From the NCBI GenBank assembly GCA_030672305.1, contig DAOVGR010000011.1, forward strand, positions 1-41,920: 41,920 bases of DNA, read 5' to 3'. A model generated the notes under the pieces. It was not told the origin of the DNA. It made no database searches and was given only the letters and a program-made list of their open reading frames with translations. Shown in pieces: positions 27,046-34,980 of the stretch (its first letter is position 1; every line of letters begins with the position of its first letter). Both the position numbers and the translations under genes were made by a program. This DNA is from Thermoplasmatales archaeon (GTDB lineage: Archaea; Thermoplasmatota; E2; DHVEG-1).

Positions 27046-27461
27046 AATCAAACCCAGACATAAGGAGAAGCATTTTGTTATCCCCTAAACCGAAAGAATC
27101 AGCAGTTGAGTATTGGAAACGAATCAATGCTTCAGATAAATCCGATATCAAATTATACTGTCAAAGTTGTTGCTATCGTTACCCTGATGAATGCCCTGAG
27201 ATAAGATGGATGCACCCTTATGATAGAGCAGCTGAATCTTGCCCTGATTTTATCCCGAAAGATTACTACAAGCCGAAATCTAAAGCCAAGTGTTGGTTGA
27301 AACGATTGAAAGTTGACCCAAACTGGAGGCCTTTACCGGATTGTGAACTGCGACATCCAATCTTGTTTTATCCGTTTATTTCTTCTTCAGCTTACTATAA
27401 GATTATGACTAAAATAAAAGCGTCAAATTATGTTGATTATCTGAAGAGGGTTAAAAAATGA
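27042..27461 (+). CDS. Cys-rich hypothetical protein, 139 aa
   Basis: A central cluster C-Q-S-C-C-Y-R-Y-P-D-E-C-P, then R-A-A-E-S-C-P-D-F, suggests one or two zinc sites. The C-terminal part is basic and aromatic. It starts in an ATGA overlap with the helicase and ends in an ATGA overlap with the next gene, so it belongs to the replication operon. No known family is recognised. Confidence 0.65.
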   Translation: MKSNPDIRRSILLSPKPKESAVEYWKRINASDKSDIKLYCQSCCYRYPDECPEIRWMHPYDRAAESCPDFIPKDYYKPKSKAKCWLKRLKVDPNWRPLPDCELRHPILFYPFISSSAYYKIMTKIKASNYVDYLKRVKK

Positions 27462-27562
27462 TTTGTTCAATATGTGGAAAACAAATACAATATGGTCGGT
27501 ATCAGTTGGAAGGTACATCTAAAGTCTGCAACACTTGTAAATTTGGAAAGGAGGAAATATGA
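27458..27562 (+). CDS. 34-aa zinc-ribbon microprotein
   Basis: M-I-C-S-I-C-G-K ... V-C-N-T-C-K-F-G-K-E-E-I: two CxxC knuckles 20 residues apart, just enough for one zinc ribbon. It is joined by an ATGA overlap upstream and by ATATGA downstream. Its own last codons (GGAAAGGAGGAAAT) carry the ribosome binding site of the next gene. Too short for routine gene callers. Confidence 0.6.
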   Translation: MICSICGKQIQYGRYQLEGTSKVCNTCKFGKEEI

Positions 27563-27759
27563 AAATCCGTAAATGTCCCTATTGCAATGAAAACCTGATG
27601 TGTGTCCCATTCCGGGATGATGATGAACCTGATAGTAGTCAGCGTTATCGTTGTGTTTGGCGTTGTATGATGTGTGGTCATCAATTGCAGCGTGGTTTCA
27701 TTTCAGCAGGTGGACTTAAACAAGTAGAAGACCTTGTACAAGCTAATAAAAAAAGGTAA
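27559..27759 (+). CDS. 66-aa zinc-ribbon protein
   Basis: M-K-I-R-K-C-P-Y-C-N-E-N-L ... R-C-V-W-R-C-M-M-C-G-H-Q-L-Q-R-G: a two-knuckle zinc ribbon resembling transcription-factor or rubredoxin-like ribbons, with a helical basic tail. GGAGG is 6 bases before the ATG. It is part of the overlapping microprotein run after the helicase. Confidence 0.65.
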   Translation: MKIRKCPYCNENLMCVPFRDDDEPDSSQRYRCVWRCMMCGHQLQRGFISAGGLKQVEDLVQANKKR

Positions 27760-27762
27760 CAC

Positions 27763-27936
27763 ATGACTGCTAAATGGACAATAAAAAGAGGAACTCCTAT
27801 CATACGGGGTAGGATTAAACATATCCAACAAGAAACTGGTTACTCTCTCTTGGAGATACAGGAGCATTATAACTTCTTCGCGCGTTATCAAAAAGTGTTA
27901 ACCCAATTGATAAAAGAGGAACAACAAGAACAATAG
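27763..27936 (+). CDS. 57-aa basic hypothetical protein
   Basis: Starts MTAKWTIKRGTPIIRGRIKH, followed by a likely amphipathic helix and a Gln/Glu-rich end (K-E-E-Q-Q-E-Q). It starts 3 bases after the preceding zinc-ribbon gene and keeps the operon direction. Possibly a nucleic-acid-binding accessory protein; family unknown. Confidence 0.5.
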   Translation: MTAKWTIKRGTPIIRGRIKHIQQETGYSLLEIQEHYNFFARYQKVLTQLIKEEQQEQ

Positions 27937-27955
27937 GATAAGGAGTGATATATAA

Positions 27956-28129
27956 ATGTCAATAGTAGAAAAGCGTGTCAAATGCTACAGGTGTAAGACT
28001 ATCTATATGATTCCTGTTCCAACATGGTTAACAGAGGCAGATACTATCCCATGTGCTAAATGTGGCGAAGATATAAAAATCTACCCAGTAGACACCCATG
28101 TTCAGAAATATGGCTTTAAAAAGAAGTAA
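27956..28129 (+). CDS. 57-aa zinc-ribbon protein
   Basis: M-S-I-V-E-K-R-V-K-C-Y-R-C-K-T ... I-P-C-A-K-C-G-E-D: a compact CxxC/CxxC ribbon with a basic end (Y-G-F-K-K-K). GGAG lies 12 bases before the ATG. It is the last gene of the replication operon; an AT-only run (TATATATATATAATATATTT, about 28148-28168) follows. Confidence 0.6.
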   Translation: MSIVEKRVKCYRCKTIYMIPVPTWLTEADTIPCAKCGEDIKIYPVDTHVQKYGFKKK

Positions 28130-28268
28130 GGGGGTATACCGTTTACTATATATATATATAATATATTTCAAATAGAGATTTGAACGTTTTTCTTTGTGGA
28201 TTAATAATAAAGTATCTTTTTCAAAAGTTTTTGTGTTAGAATGGTTTAAAAATGAGTTCTCCTCCAGT

Positions 28269-28415
28269 TTATTTTAGGTGTTTTAAATCATATTCTCTTA
28301 TGAGTAATCCTACACAGGAGCGTTTACTTAGGTTTCGTTTTTTTGCTATCTTTTCTAGGTACTCTATTTCCTCTGGATGTAATGTTATGTTAACAGGTTT
28401 TCTTCTGTTGGTTAT
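28269..28415 (-). pseudogene. ribbon-helix-helix regulator, 5' end missing or non-ATG start
   Basis: Reads ITNRRKPVNITLHPEEIEYL, then E-K-I-A-K-K-R-N-L-S-K-R-S and L-L-I-R-E-Y, a typical RHH fold of about 49 aa. No ATG, GTG or TTG is in frame before a TGA upstream, and no ribosome binding site is seen. The frame runs exactly into the 18-bp promoter block shared with the cargo genes (28415-28432). Either it starts at ATA 28413-28415, or the 5' end was lost when the cargo cassette was inserted. The rest of the 340-base gap to the first NosD gene holds only AT-rich spacer. Confidence 0.5.
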
Positions 28416-28432
28416 GTAACATTTAAATATCC
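28415..28432 (+). promoter_or_regulatory. shared cargo promoter, copy 1
   Basis: TGTAACATTTAAATATCC is identical to 30970-30987 and 32844-32861. Each copy lies 47-48 bases (measured from the A/T-rich box) before the ATG of a secreted-protein gene. ATTTAAATAT is a good archaeal TATA/BRE-like box. Confidence 0.7.
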
Positions 28433-28468
28433 AATATCAGATGATAATATTGAGGGAGGTCTCAAAGA

Positions 28469-29536
28469 ATGGTAAAACAGAGTAGCATTTTAGGTAAAAC
28501 TCTGGTATTGAGTATTATCTTATTAATTATCTGTATGAGTATTACTCCATCAGTTGCAATAGATAATAATAAAAAACCAACCAACCCAATCAGTTCTGGT
28601 AATACTTTGTATGTTGGTGGAGATGGTCCAAATAACTATACAACGATTCAGGATGCAATAGATAACTCTTCTAATGGAGATACTGTGTTTGTCTTTGATG
28701 ATAGTTCACCATATTATGAGAATATTAGGATTAAAAATAGTATAAATCTTATCGGAGAAAATAAAAATACTACCATAATTAATGGGAAAAATTCATATGA
28801 TTCTTGTATTGAAATTTCCCATTATACAAATATTAGTGGATTTAAAATTCAAAATTGTTCCTCAGGAATTTCAATTGGTAGTGATTATAATACTATTTCA
28901 AATAATTTAATTATAAACAATGAGTTCGGCATCCATATTTTATATACAAGGAAGAACACTATCAAAAATAACTTTTTTGCTAACAACGGATATGGTATTA
29001 GTATATGGGATTCTGATGATATTATAATAGAAAACAACTACATTTTTTCAAATTCAGAAGGAATAGAAGTAGATGACTCTAGTAACAATAAAATTTTCAA
29101 TAATACAATTTTAGAGAATTATAATGGGATCCACATTTCGGCTTTTTCTAGAATTAGTAAATATAATATAGTTAAATCAAACAATATATCAAATAATAGA
29201 TGTGGAATTTATATTGGTTATTCATATTATGTAACAATTGAAAATAATAACTTTTATAACAATAATTGGACAGGTTTATATCTGGAAAGTAGAGGATGCA
29301 CAATAAGTAAAAACAATTTCATTGAAAATCAAGAAAATGTTTATTTTGTGAATATATTAAATAGTTACAGAAAAAATAAATGGGATACTAATTATTGGAG
29401 TGACTATAAAGGAATATTTGGATTTCCAAAAATTATCAGAGGAAAATTATTATTTGGTTTGTTTTTTAACCATTATTTACCATCATTTGCCTTAGACTGG
29501 CACCCAGCATCCGAACCATATGATATAGAGGTATGA
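28469..29536 (+). CDS. secreted NosD-type right-handed beta-helix protein
   Basis: 355 aa. The signal peptide (about 1-34) is preceded by GAGGGAGG. The entry motif is Y-T-T-I-Q-D-A-I-D-N-S-S-N-G-D-T-V-F-V, then about ten 22-24-residue coils of the N-x-I-x-x-N-x-x-x-N-x-x-G-I type (NosD/PbH1 repeats). The end is D-W-H-P-A-S-E-P-Y-D-I-E-V, directly before the stop. Such proteins form parallel beta-helices that bind or cleave polysaccharides or act as surface adhesins; activity cannot be read here. It lacks the ERFP tail. It overlaps closely with the second NosD gene, one base apart. Confidence 0.8.
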   Translation: MVKQSSILGKTLVLSIILLIICMSITPSVAIDNNKKPTNPISSGNTLYVGGDGPNNYTTIQDAIDNSSNGDTVFVFDDSSPYYENIRIKNSINLIGENKNTTIINGKNSYDSCIEISHYTNISGFKIQNCSSGISIGSDYNTISNNLIINNEFGIHILYTRKNTIKNNFFANNGYGISIWDSDDIIIENNYIFSNSEGIEVDDSSNNKIFNNTILENYNGIHISAFSRISKYNIVKSNNISNNRCGIYIGYSYYVTIENNNFYNNNWTGLYLESRGCTISKNNFIENQENVYFVNILNSYRKNKWDTNYWSDYKGIFGFPKIIRGKLLFGLFFNHYLPSFALDWHPASEPYDIEV

Positions 29537-29537
29537 A

Positions 29538-30923
29538 ATGAATAGGAATATCTTGTTAGCAGTTGGTGTAATACTCTTGTTTCTGGGTGTTGGTGTTCAA
29601 CCTGCAATTGCTATTGGTTCTGATTCACTTGGATTTATCCAAGATTTAATTGATAATGCATCAGATGGAGATACAATTTATATTCCAAGTGGAACGTATT
29701 ATGAGAACATTGTGATAGATAAATCAATCAGTCTTGTTGGAGAAGATAGGGATACAACGATTATTGACGGTAGTGGTGTTGGAGATGTTGTATTTATTTC
29801 TGCTGATTGGGTGAATATCACTGGATTTACGATAAGAAACAGTGGAGTTTTTACAATTTCATATTATGAGGCAGGAATTGATATTAATTCAAAATATGTC
29901 ACCATTACTGATAACAATATCTCTAATAACTATCGTGGTATAAACATTGATTATACCTTCGAAGGTCCACATAGCATTATAATCATGGATAACGTCATCT
30001 CGAACAACATATTTTATGGTATAGATATTATTTTTTCATTTAACAACATAATCAAGGGTAATAGTATATCGAATAATTTGGGGGGTATAATGTTACACCC
30101 ATCCGATTCCAACACCATCATAGATAATGTTATCTTTGACAATGATAGATATGGTATATACTTGTGGGGTTCCCAAAGTAATACTATTTCAAATAATTCT
30201 TTTTTCAATGATGGACTTTATGTGTCTTCTGATAATAATATAGTAGAAAATAATACTGTCAATGGTAAACCTCTCGTTTATCTTGAAGAAGAATCAGATG
30301 AAGTCATTGATTATGAGGTTGGACAGATTATAATTGTAAACTGCAACAATATCACAGTAGAGAATCTAAATTTATCTAAAACAATTATTGGAATAGAATT
30401 TTATCAATCTCATAGTTGCACAATAAGAAATATTGATTGCTTTAAATGCAAATCCGGAATATTACTCTTATCTTCTACAGGTATTACTATCATAGTCAAC
30501 AATATTAGGAGCAACAGTCGTGGTATACATCTTGATAATTCTAAGTTAAACAATATTTCTAGAAATAATATCTCAAACAACAGCTATGGTGTATATATTG
30601 AGGATTCCCAATCTAATACTATTTCTAATAATAACATCTTAAAAAATGATGAGGGAGTATACCTCACTAGTTACGCATATTATTTTTTTGATATTTTTAC
30701 AGATGGCTCGATAAATAACATTATCCTTAAAAATAACATCTTTGGTAATAAACTAAATGCAGATTTTGAAAATTCATTTCTAAATCGATGGAGATGGAAT
30801 TATTGGGGTAGACCACGATTATTACCAAAACTTATTTTAGGAACAATCGATGTGGGTGATAGAGCTTTTATTTACTGGTTTAATATCGATTGGCTCCCTG
30901 CAAAAGAACCATATGACATATAG
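29538..30923 (+). CDS. secreted NosD-type beta-helix protein, followed in frame by an ERFP tail after a TAG
   Basis: 461 aa. The signal peptide is MNRNILLAVGVILLFLGVGV. A D-L-I-D-N-A-S-D-G-D-T-I-Y-I-P-S-G-T-Y-Y-E-N-I entry motif is followed by NosD coils in two blocks around a loop (about 245-290). The end W-L-P-A-K-E-P-Y-D-I matches the first NosD gene. After the TAG (30921-30923) the same frame continues as IWERFPILERLLSLLL to a TAA at 30972-30974, the tail seen on other secreted proteins. Without readthrough this protein would be tail-less. It is the second gene of a two-gene NosD operon. Confidence 0.8.
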   Translation: MNRNILLAVGVILLFLGVGVQPAIAIGSDSLGFIQDLIDNASDGDTIYIPSGTYYENIVIDKSISLVGEDRDTTIIDGSGVGDVVFISADWVNITGFTIRNSGVFTISYYEAGIDINSKYVTITDNNISNNYRGINIDYTFEGPHSIIIMDNVISNNIFYGIDIIFSFNNIIKGNSISNNLGGIMLHPSDSNTIIDNVIFDNDRYGIYLWGSQSNTISNNSFFNDGLYVSSDNNIVENNTVNGKPLVYLEEESDEVIDYEVGQIIIVNCNNITVENLNLSKTIIGIEFYQSHSCTIRNIDCFKCKSGILLLSSTGITIIVNNIRSNSRGIHLDNSKLNNISRNNISNNSYGVYIEDSQSNTISNNNILKNDEGVYLTSYAYYFFDIFTDGSINNIILKNNIFGNKLNADFENSFLNRWRWNYWGRPRLLPKLILGTIDVGDRAFIYWFNIDWLPAKEPYDI

Positions 30924-31060
30924 ATATGGGAACGTTTCCCAATACTGGAAAGACTGCTATCTTTGTTGTTGTAACATTTAAATATCCACAACCAGATGTA
31001 AAATATGAGGGAGTTAGAAAATATGAAGAAAAACCCTGTTTTGTTTAATAAAACGCTGGT
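30907..31060 (+). repeat. 154-bp direct repeat, copy 1
   Basis: It is identical in length and sequence to 32781-32934 apart from one base (T at 30935, G at 32809). The unit spans the last codons of a NosD gene, the TAG plus ERFP-tail codons, the shared promoter, the ribosome binding site and the first 12-13 codons of the next signal peptide. The two copies flank the FG-GAP gene. Confidence 0.92.
30970..30987 (+). promoter_or_regulatory. shared cargo promoter, copy 2
   Basis: Same 18 bases as at 28415-28432. It overlaps the end of the ERFP-tail frame of the upstream NosD gene and drives the FG-GAP gene, whose ATG is at 31023 after GAGGGAG. Confidence 0.7.
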
Positions 31061-32666
31061 TATAGGTATAATTATTCTATTTATTGGAGCAAGTATTTTA
31101 CCTGTAGCTGGTAACCTGTATGATAAAGAAAACACAACATCTGACATGTATAATAATTTCTTAATGAAAAAGACTCATTCAAAAGAGGGTATAGTTTCAG
31201 ATTGGTTATATAAACTTCTAGCTTCAGATGGAACGTCATATGACGATTTTGGTTGGTCTGTTTCAATCGATGGTGAATATGTTCTCATCGGAGCAGTTGG
31301 TGATAATTCTGCTTATGTGTTTAAACGCACAGGGACAACTTGGGAACAGGAGGCCAGGCTCAAAGCTTCAGACGGAGCCACTGGCAGTTTTGGTAAATCT
31401 GTTTCAATTGATGGTGATTATGCCCTAATAGGAGCATATCATGATGATGACAATGGCGGTCATTCTGGTTCTGCTTATGTGTTTAAACGCACAGGGACAA
31501 CTTGGGAACAGGAGGCCAAGCTCATAGCATCAGACGGAGCCGCTGGTGATTTGTTTGGTTGTTCTGTTTCAATTGATGGTGATTATGCCCTAATAGGAGC
31601 ACATCATGATGATGACAACGGAATTGATTCTGGTTCTGCTTATATGTTCAAACGCACAGGGACAACTTGGGAACAGGAGGCCAAGCTCAATGCTTCAGAC
31701 GGAGTATGGTATGACTTTTTTGGTTATTCTGTTTCAATAGATGGTGACACCGCTCTTATAGGAGCACGGGGTGACGATGACAATGGAAGATGGTCTGGTT
31801 CTGCTTATGTGTTTAAACGCACAGGGACAACTTGGGAACAGGAGGCCAGGCTCAATGCTTCAGACGGAGCACAATATGATGAGTTTGGTTGCTCTGTTTC
31901 AATTGATGGTAATTATGCCCTTGTAGGAGCAAGCGGTGATGATGACAATGGAGTAGGTTCTGGTTCTGCATATGTCTTCAAGAGAGATGGTACAGATTGG
32001 ATACAACAAGCAAAACTCCTTGCATCAGATGGAGCATTTGGTGATTATTTTGGTGATTCAGTTTCAATAGATGGTGACACCGCTCTTATAGGAGCATGGG
32101 GTGACGAAGACAACGGATTAAATTCTGGTTCTGCTTATATGTTCAAACGCACAGGGACAACTTGGAGTCAAGTATACAAGGTCAATGTATCAGAAAGAGA
32201 AGACTGGTTTGGTTATTCTGTTTCAATTGATGGTGGCTATGCCCTCATTGGAGCACCTTATGATGATGACAACGGATTCAATTCTGGATCAGCTTATGTA
32301 GGAAAAATTGATTATATACCTCCTATCTGTGAATGTGTTAAACCAGAAGAAGGATTTTTATATGTCTTTAACCATAAGATTTGTCCTTGGTTATTTACAT
32401 GGGTTATAGGGCCAATTAGAGGAATAACAATTCAAGTTAAAGCAGAGGATGCAGAAAGCGGCATTGACCATGTTGACATTATTATTGATGATGTAACGTA
32501 TCCAGGTTTTTGGAATTCAGCCTCAGAGCGATATGAATACGTTTTAGATACCACTTTTATTCCTAGTAAATCGTTTTCTCTAAAATGTGTAGCTTGGGAT
32601 AAAGGTGGTAGCAGTAGAACATGTTGTGATTTTAATTTCAAGTATTTGAATTACAAATTTCCATGA
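31023..32666 (+). CDS. secreted FG-GAP (integrin-like) beta-propeller protein
   Basis: 547 aa from ATG 31023; an upstream ATG (31005) lies inside the ribosome binding site. The signal peptide starts [20 protein letters not shown]. Residues about 65-425 carry seven repeats of about 53 residues, such as [23 protein letters not shown] and [16 protein letters not shown], with calcium-type D-D-D-N-G loops. An Ig-like C-terminal domain follows ([12 protein letters not shown]). The repeats are nearly identical at DNA level, so blade number may vary. There is no ERFP tail. Probable adhesion or ligand-binding surface protein. Confidence 0.82.
   Translation: MKKNPVLFNKTLVIGIIILFIGASILPVAGNLYDKENTTSDMYNNFLMKKTHSKEGIVSDWLYKLLASDGTSYDDFGWSVSIDGEYVLIGAVGDNSAYVFKRTGTTWEQEARLKASDGATGSFGKSVSIDGDYALIGAYHDDDNGGHSGSAYVFKRTGTTWEQEAKLIASDGAAGDLFGCSVSIDGDYALIGAHHDDDNGIDSGSAYMFKRTGTTWEQEAKLNASDGVWYDFFGYSVSIDGDTALIGARGDDDNGRWSGSAYVFKRTGTTWEQEARLNASDGAQYDEFGCSVSIDGNYALVGASGDDDNGVGSGSAYVFKRDGTDWIQQAKLLASDGAFGDYFGDSVSIDGDTALIGAWGDEDNGLNSGSAYMFKRTGTTWSQVYKVNVSEREDWFGYSVSIDGGYALIGAPYDDDNGFNSGSAYVGKIDYIPPICECVKPEEGFLYVFNHKICPWLFTWVIGPIRGITIQVKAEDAESGIDHVDIIIDDVTYPGFWNSASERYEYVLDTTFIPSKSFSLKCVAWDKGGSSRTCCDFNFKYLNYKFP
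31311..32312 (+). repeat. tandem ~165-bp DNA repeats encoding FG-GAP blades
   Basis: The 20-mer GCACAGGGACAACTTGGGAA and its surroundings recur almost unchanged about every 165 bases at about 31330, 31490, 31655 and 31820. More diverged units continue to about 32312. High synonymous-site identity suggests recent expansion or gene conversion. Confidence 0.75.
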
Positions 32667-32719
32667 GATAGAAGTGTCTTTATCAATAAAAAATCTTTAA
32701 TTCACTTTTAGGGCAGTAA

Positions 32720-32848
32720 ATAATAGAGGTAGGTTCTATTCTTCATCTTAAAAATAGCATTGATTGGCATCCAGCAATTAAACCATATGACATATAGATA
32801 TGGGAACGGTTCCCAATACTGGAAAGACTGCTATCTTTGTTGTTGTAA
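32720..32848 (+). pseudogene. 3' remnant of a NosD gene with ERFP tail
   Basis: After a TAA the frame reads ...L-K-N-S-I-D-W-H-P-A-I-K-P-Y-D-I, then TAG, then IWERFPILERLLSLLL and TAA. It matches the ends of the two NosD genes but has no body or start codon. The upstream part differs from the 29538 gene (W-H-P-A-I-K versus W-L-P-A-K-E), so it derives from another NosD paralogue whose body is gone. Confidence 0.75.
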
Positions 32849-32934
32849 CATTTAAATATCCACAACCAGATGTAAAATATGAGGGAGTTAGAAAATATGA
32901 AGAAAAACCCTGTTTTGTTTAATAAAACGCTGGT
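32781..32934 (+). repeat. 154-bp direct repeat, copy 2
   Basis: Partner of 30907-31060 with one mismatch. It leads into the propeller-PKD gene, which therefore shares promoter, ribosome binding site and the start of the signal peptide ([13 protein letters not shown]) with the FG-GAP gene. Confidence 0.92.
32844..32861 (+). promoter_or_regulatory. shared cargo promoter, copy 3
   Basis: Third identical copy of TGTAACATTTAAATATCC, with the same spacing to the ATG at 32897 as copy 2. Confidence 0.7.
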
Positions 32935-34114
32935 AATTGGAATTTTCATTTTACTTATTGGTATGAGTGTTGTTTCATCTACTAGCAATATAGTAGATAA
33001 TATTCCTTCCAATACTCAGATTCTGGATGTAGTTGATACTTCACAGGAAATGCTGTCTCGGGGAAAGATTGCCTATGCTTATATCGCGTATAGTGGAAGT
33101 CCGGAACATCCAGAAGGTCCTTGTTACTTCCCGCTTTTTGAACCAAGTAATATTACTTCACTTGGAAGCTCACAATCAGGTAACTTTCTAACTGATTGTA
33201 CTTGGGCATGTGATGATAGATGGTTTGGAATTGAATATATGACTGGTATCCTATGGGAGATAGACCTAGAGACTGGTGATATGTGGAGTATTGCTGGTGG
33301 CGGTTCGAGTTGTTCTGGTTTATCTTATAATCCCGTAAATGAAAAATTGTATAGTGTGTATGGCTCAGCTATATATGAGATTAATATAACTACAGGTGAA
33401 CAATATTTAATCTGTTGTTTAAGTGGTGAACCCAATTATTTAATTGGTATTGCATTTGATAAAAATGGTATATTGTACGGATGGAATACTGATGGTCTTT
33501 GGATTATTGACATTGAAACCTGTGAAGCTACATTAGTAGGTCCGTTTAGTATTAACTATGTTGAGGGTTGTCATTTTGATTGGGATACTAATAAACTCTA
33601 CTTATCAGCTTATATTTGCGGAGGGCAACTATATGAAGTTGACATAGAGACTGGTCAATGCACCTTAGTCGGAAGTTTTGAGGGTGGTGTAGAGATTACT
33701 GCCCTTGCAATTTCATATAATTGTTCAAATCATCCACCATCTGTACCAGATATAGATGGACCAACCAGTGGTAACCCAGATACTGAGTATTGCTTTACAT
33801 TCCATTCTACAGACCCAGATGGTGATGATGTATATTACTTCATCAAATGGGGTGATGGTTTTGAAGAGGATTGGAATGGTCCTCATCCCTCTGGAGTAGA
33901 TTTTGAAATTGCTCATTCTTATCCGTTTAAAGATACATTTACAATTGAAGCAAAAGCTAAAGACACCTCTGATGCTGAGAGTAATTGGTCTGAATTTAAG
34001 ATAACTATACCAAGAACCAGAACATCAACATATCTTTGGTTTTTGGAACGGTTCCCAATGCTGGAAAAACTGCTGGGTTTAATTTGGGAATGGAAAGACA
34101 TCCTTCTAAATTGA
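32897..34114 (+). CDS. secreted beta-propeller protein with PKD domain and ERFP tail
   Basis: 405 aa from ATG 32897 after GAGGGAG. After the signal peptide, residues about 45-270 carry short propeller repeats (I-L-W-E-I-D-L-E-T-G-D-M-W, I-Y-E-I-N-I-T-T-G-E-Q, L-Y-E-V-D-I-E-T-G-Q-C-T-L-V-G). A PKD domain follows (F-I-K-W-G-D-G-F-E-E-D-W ... A-H-S-Y-P-F-K-D-T-F), then I-P-R-T-R and the tail YLWFLERFPMLEKLLGLIW. The architecture copies that of the chromosomal proteins at 6252 and 8179, so this element carries host-type surface proteins. The propeller ligand is unknown. Confidence 0.78.
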   Translation: MKKNPVLFNKTLVIGIFILLIGMSVVSSTSNIVDNIPSNTQILDVVDTSQEMLSRGKIAYAYIAYSGSPEHPEGPCYFPLFEPSNITSLGSSQSGNFLTDCTWACDDRWFGIEYMTGILWEIDLETGDMWSIAGGGSSCSGLSYNPVNEKLYSVYGSAIYEINITTGEQYLICCLSGEPNYLIGIAFDKNGILYGWNTDGLWIIDIETCEATLVGPFSINYVEGCHFDWDTNKLYLSAYICGGQLYEVDIETGQCTLVGSFEGGVEITALAISYNCSNHPPSVPDIDGPTSGNPDTEYCFTFHSTDPDGDDVYYFIKWGDGFEEDWNGPHPSGVDFEIAHSYPFKDTFTIEAKAKDTSDAESNWSEFKITIPRTRTSTYLWFLERFPMLEKLLGLIWEWKDILLN

Positions 34115-34272
34115 TATATACAAAAAGGTATATTTTGTTATATATTGTTATATATGCGTTTAGACACGTTATAATCCCAACGAATACAATATGTCCTATT
34201 TGTTATGAAAACATGTCAGAATCCTTTATTTTGCGTTTAAAACAAATAAAAACCGTGTATTTATAATAAAAG

Positions 34273-34321
34273 CTATTAACAAATAATATATTTTATAACA
34301 GAGAATTGAGGGAGGAAAATT
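34273..34321 (+). promoter_or_regulatory. duplicated promoter-leader, copy 1
   Basis: CTATTAACAA, then a TATATTTT box, then TTGAGGGAGGAAAA just before the ATG at 34322. The same order and spacing recurs at 34674-34721 before the next gene. The preceding 158 bases (34115-34272) are AT-rich spacer with no supported gene. Confidence 0.55.
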
Positions 34322-34612
34322 ATGAAATTTGAAGATGGGTGGTATTTATATAAAGCACAACATGGAACATACATACAACATGTAAATAGTAAATGGAAAA
34401 AAATAAATTGTCCAATTTGCGATAAAGAATTAAATTTTGAAAATTATGAATCGGAGTGTTGTAATTTAGTATTTAAAATTGGATGGGGAAATATAAGAAT
34501 TAATATTCCTTATAATGCCCAAAAAAATAAACCCTATGGATGGAGTTATACAGAAAAAATAAATAAAATTCAAATAAAGGAATGGCATAAACAAATATTT
34601 ACTCATAAATAA
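34322..34612 (+). CDS. small zinc-binding hypothetical protein, 96 aa
   Basis: Starts MKFEDGWYLYKAQHGTYIQH. Its C-P-I-C-D-K-E-L ... S-E-C-C-N-L cluster suggests a zinc site, and the C-terminal half is Trp/Lys-rich and basic. A strong GAGGGAGG precedes the ATG. It is transcribed from its own duplicated leader. Family not recognised. Confidence 0.6.
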   Translation: MKFEDGWYLYKAQHGTYIQHVNSKWKKINCPICDKELNFENYESECCNLVFKIGWGNIRINIPYNAQKNKPYGWSYTEKINKIQIKEWHKQIFTHK

Positions 34613-34673
34613 TTAATTTTATATCTAAAAAAAAATTGGAATTTAATCCATTTGTTTCCTTTAACAACAAAAT

Positions 34674-34721
34674 CTATTAACAATTAGTATATTTTGAAAC
34701 ATAGGATTGAGGGAGGAAAAA
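34674..34721 (+). promoter_or_regulatory. duplicated promoter-leader, copy 2
   Basis: Second copy of the CTATTAACAA ... TATATTTT ... GATTGAGGGAGGAAAA leader. It is only moderately similar over its whole length, but all three blocks are conserved. Confidence 0.5.
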
Positions 34722-34967
34722 ATGGATAATAACAGATTCAAAGAAGTTAATAAAGGTAAATTAATTGATAAAGATGAATTAATTGAAACTTTAAAACAAG
34801 TAAGTGATAATCCTTTTGGTTTAGATATAAAAGTAGCAAAATTAGAAGCTACAATAAATCTATTAGATGATATAAAAAAAGATTTACATAGTATTAAAAA
34901 TATCATATTGTTTTTCTTAATCTTATTTCTAATTGGTTTATTTTTATTGTTACTTGGTTTAGCTTGA
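34722..34967 (+). CDS. tail-anchored small membrane protein, 81 aa
   Basis: Starts MDNNRFKEVNKGKLIDKDEL. A long charged helix (I-E-T-L-K-Q-V-S ... D-D-I-K-K-D-L-H-S-I-K-N) is followed by a C-terminal membrane helix IILFFLILFLIGLFLLLLGL. The ATG at 34722 follows GAGGGAGG; an earlier ATG at 34707 overlaps that site. Its stop is embedded in the ribosome binding site region of the next gene, so the two are coupled. Holin-like or scaffold roles are possible, but there is no direct evidence. Confidence 0.6.
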   Translation: MDNNRFKEVNKGKLIDKDELIETLKQVSDNPFGLDIKVAKLEATINLLDDIKKDLHSIKNIILFFLILFLIGLFLLLLGLA

Positions 34968-34980
34968 GGGAGGAATAACA

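Noticed and set aside
28140..28170. AT dinucleotide run as an origin or CRISPR leader
   Set aside because: It is a simple low-complexity AT run without repeats or spacers around it; no CRISPR array exists in the window.
34036..34266. Plus-strand frame with C-P-I-C overlapping the end of the propeller-PKD gene
   Set aside because: It starts inside that gene in another frame, and there is no start signal for the downstream part. The CPIC pair alone is not enough.
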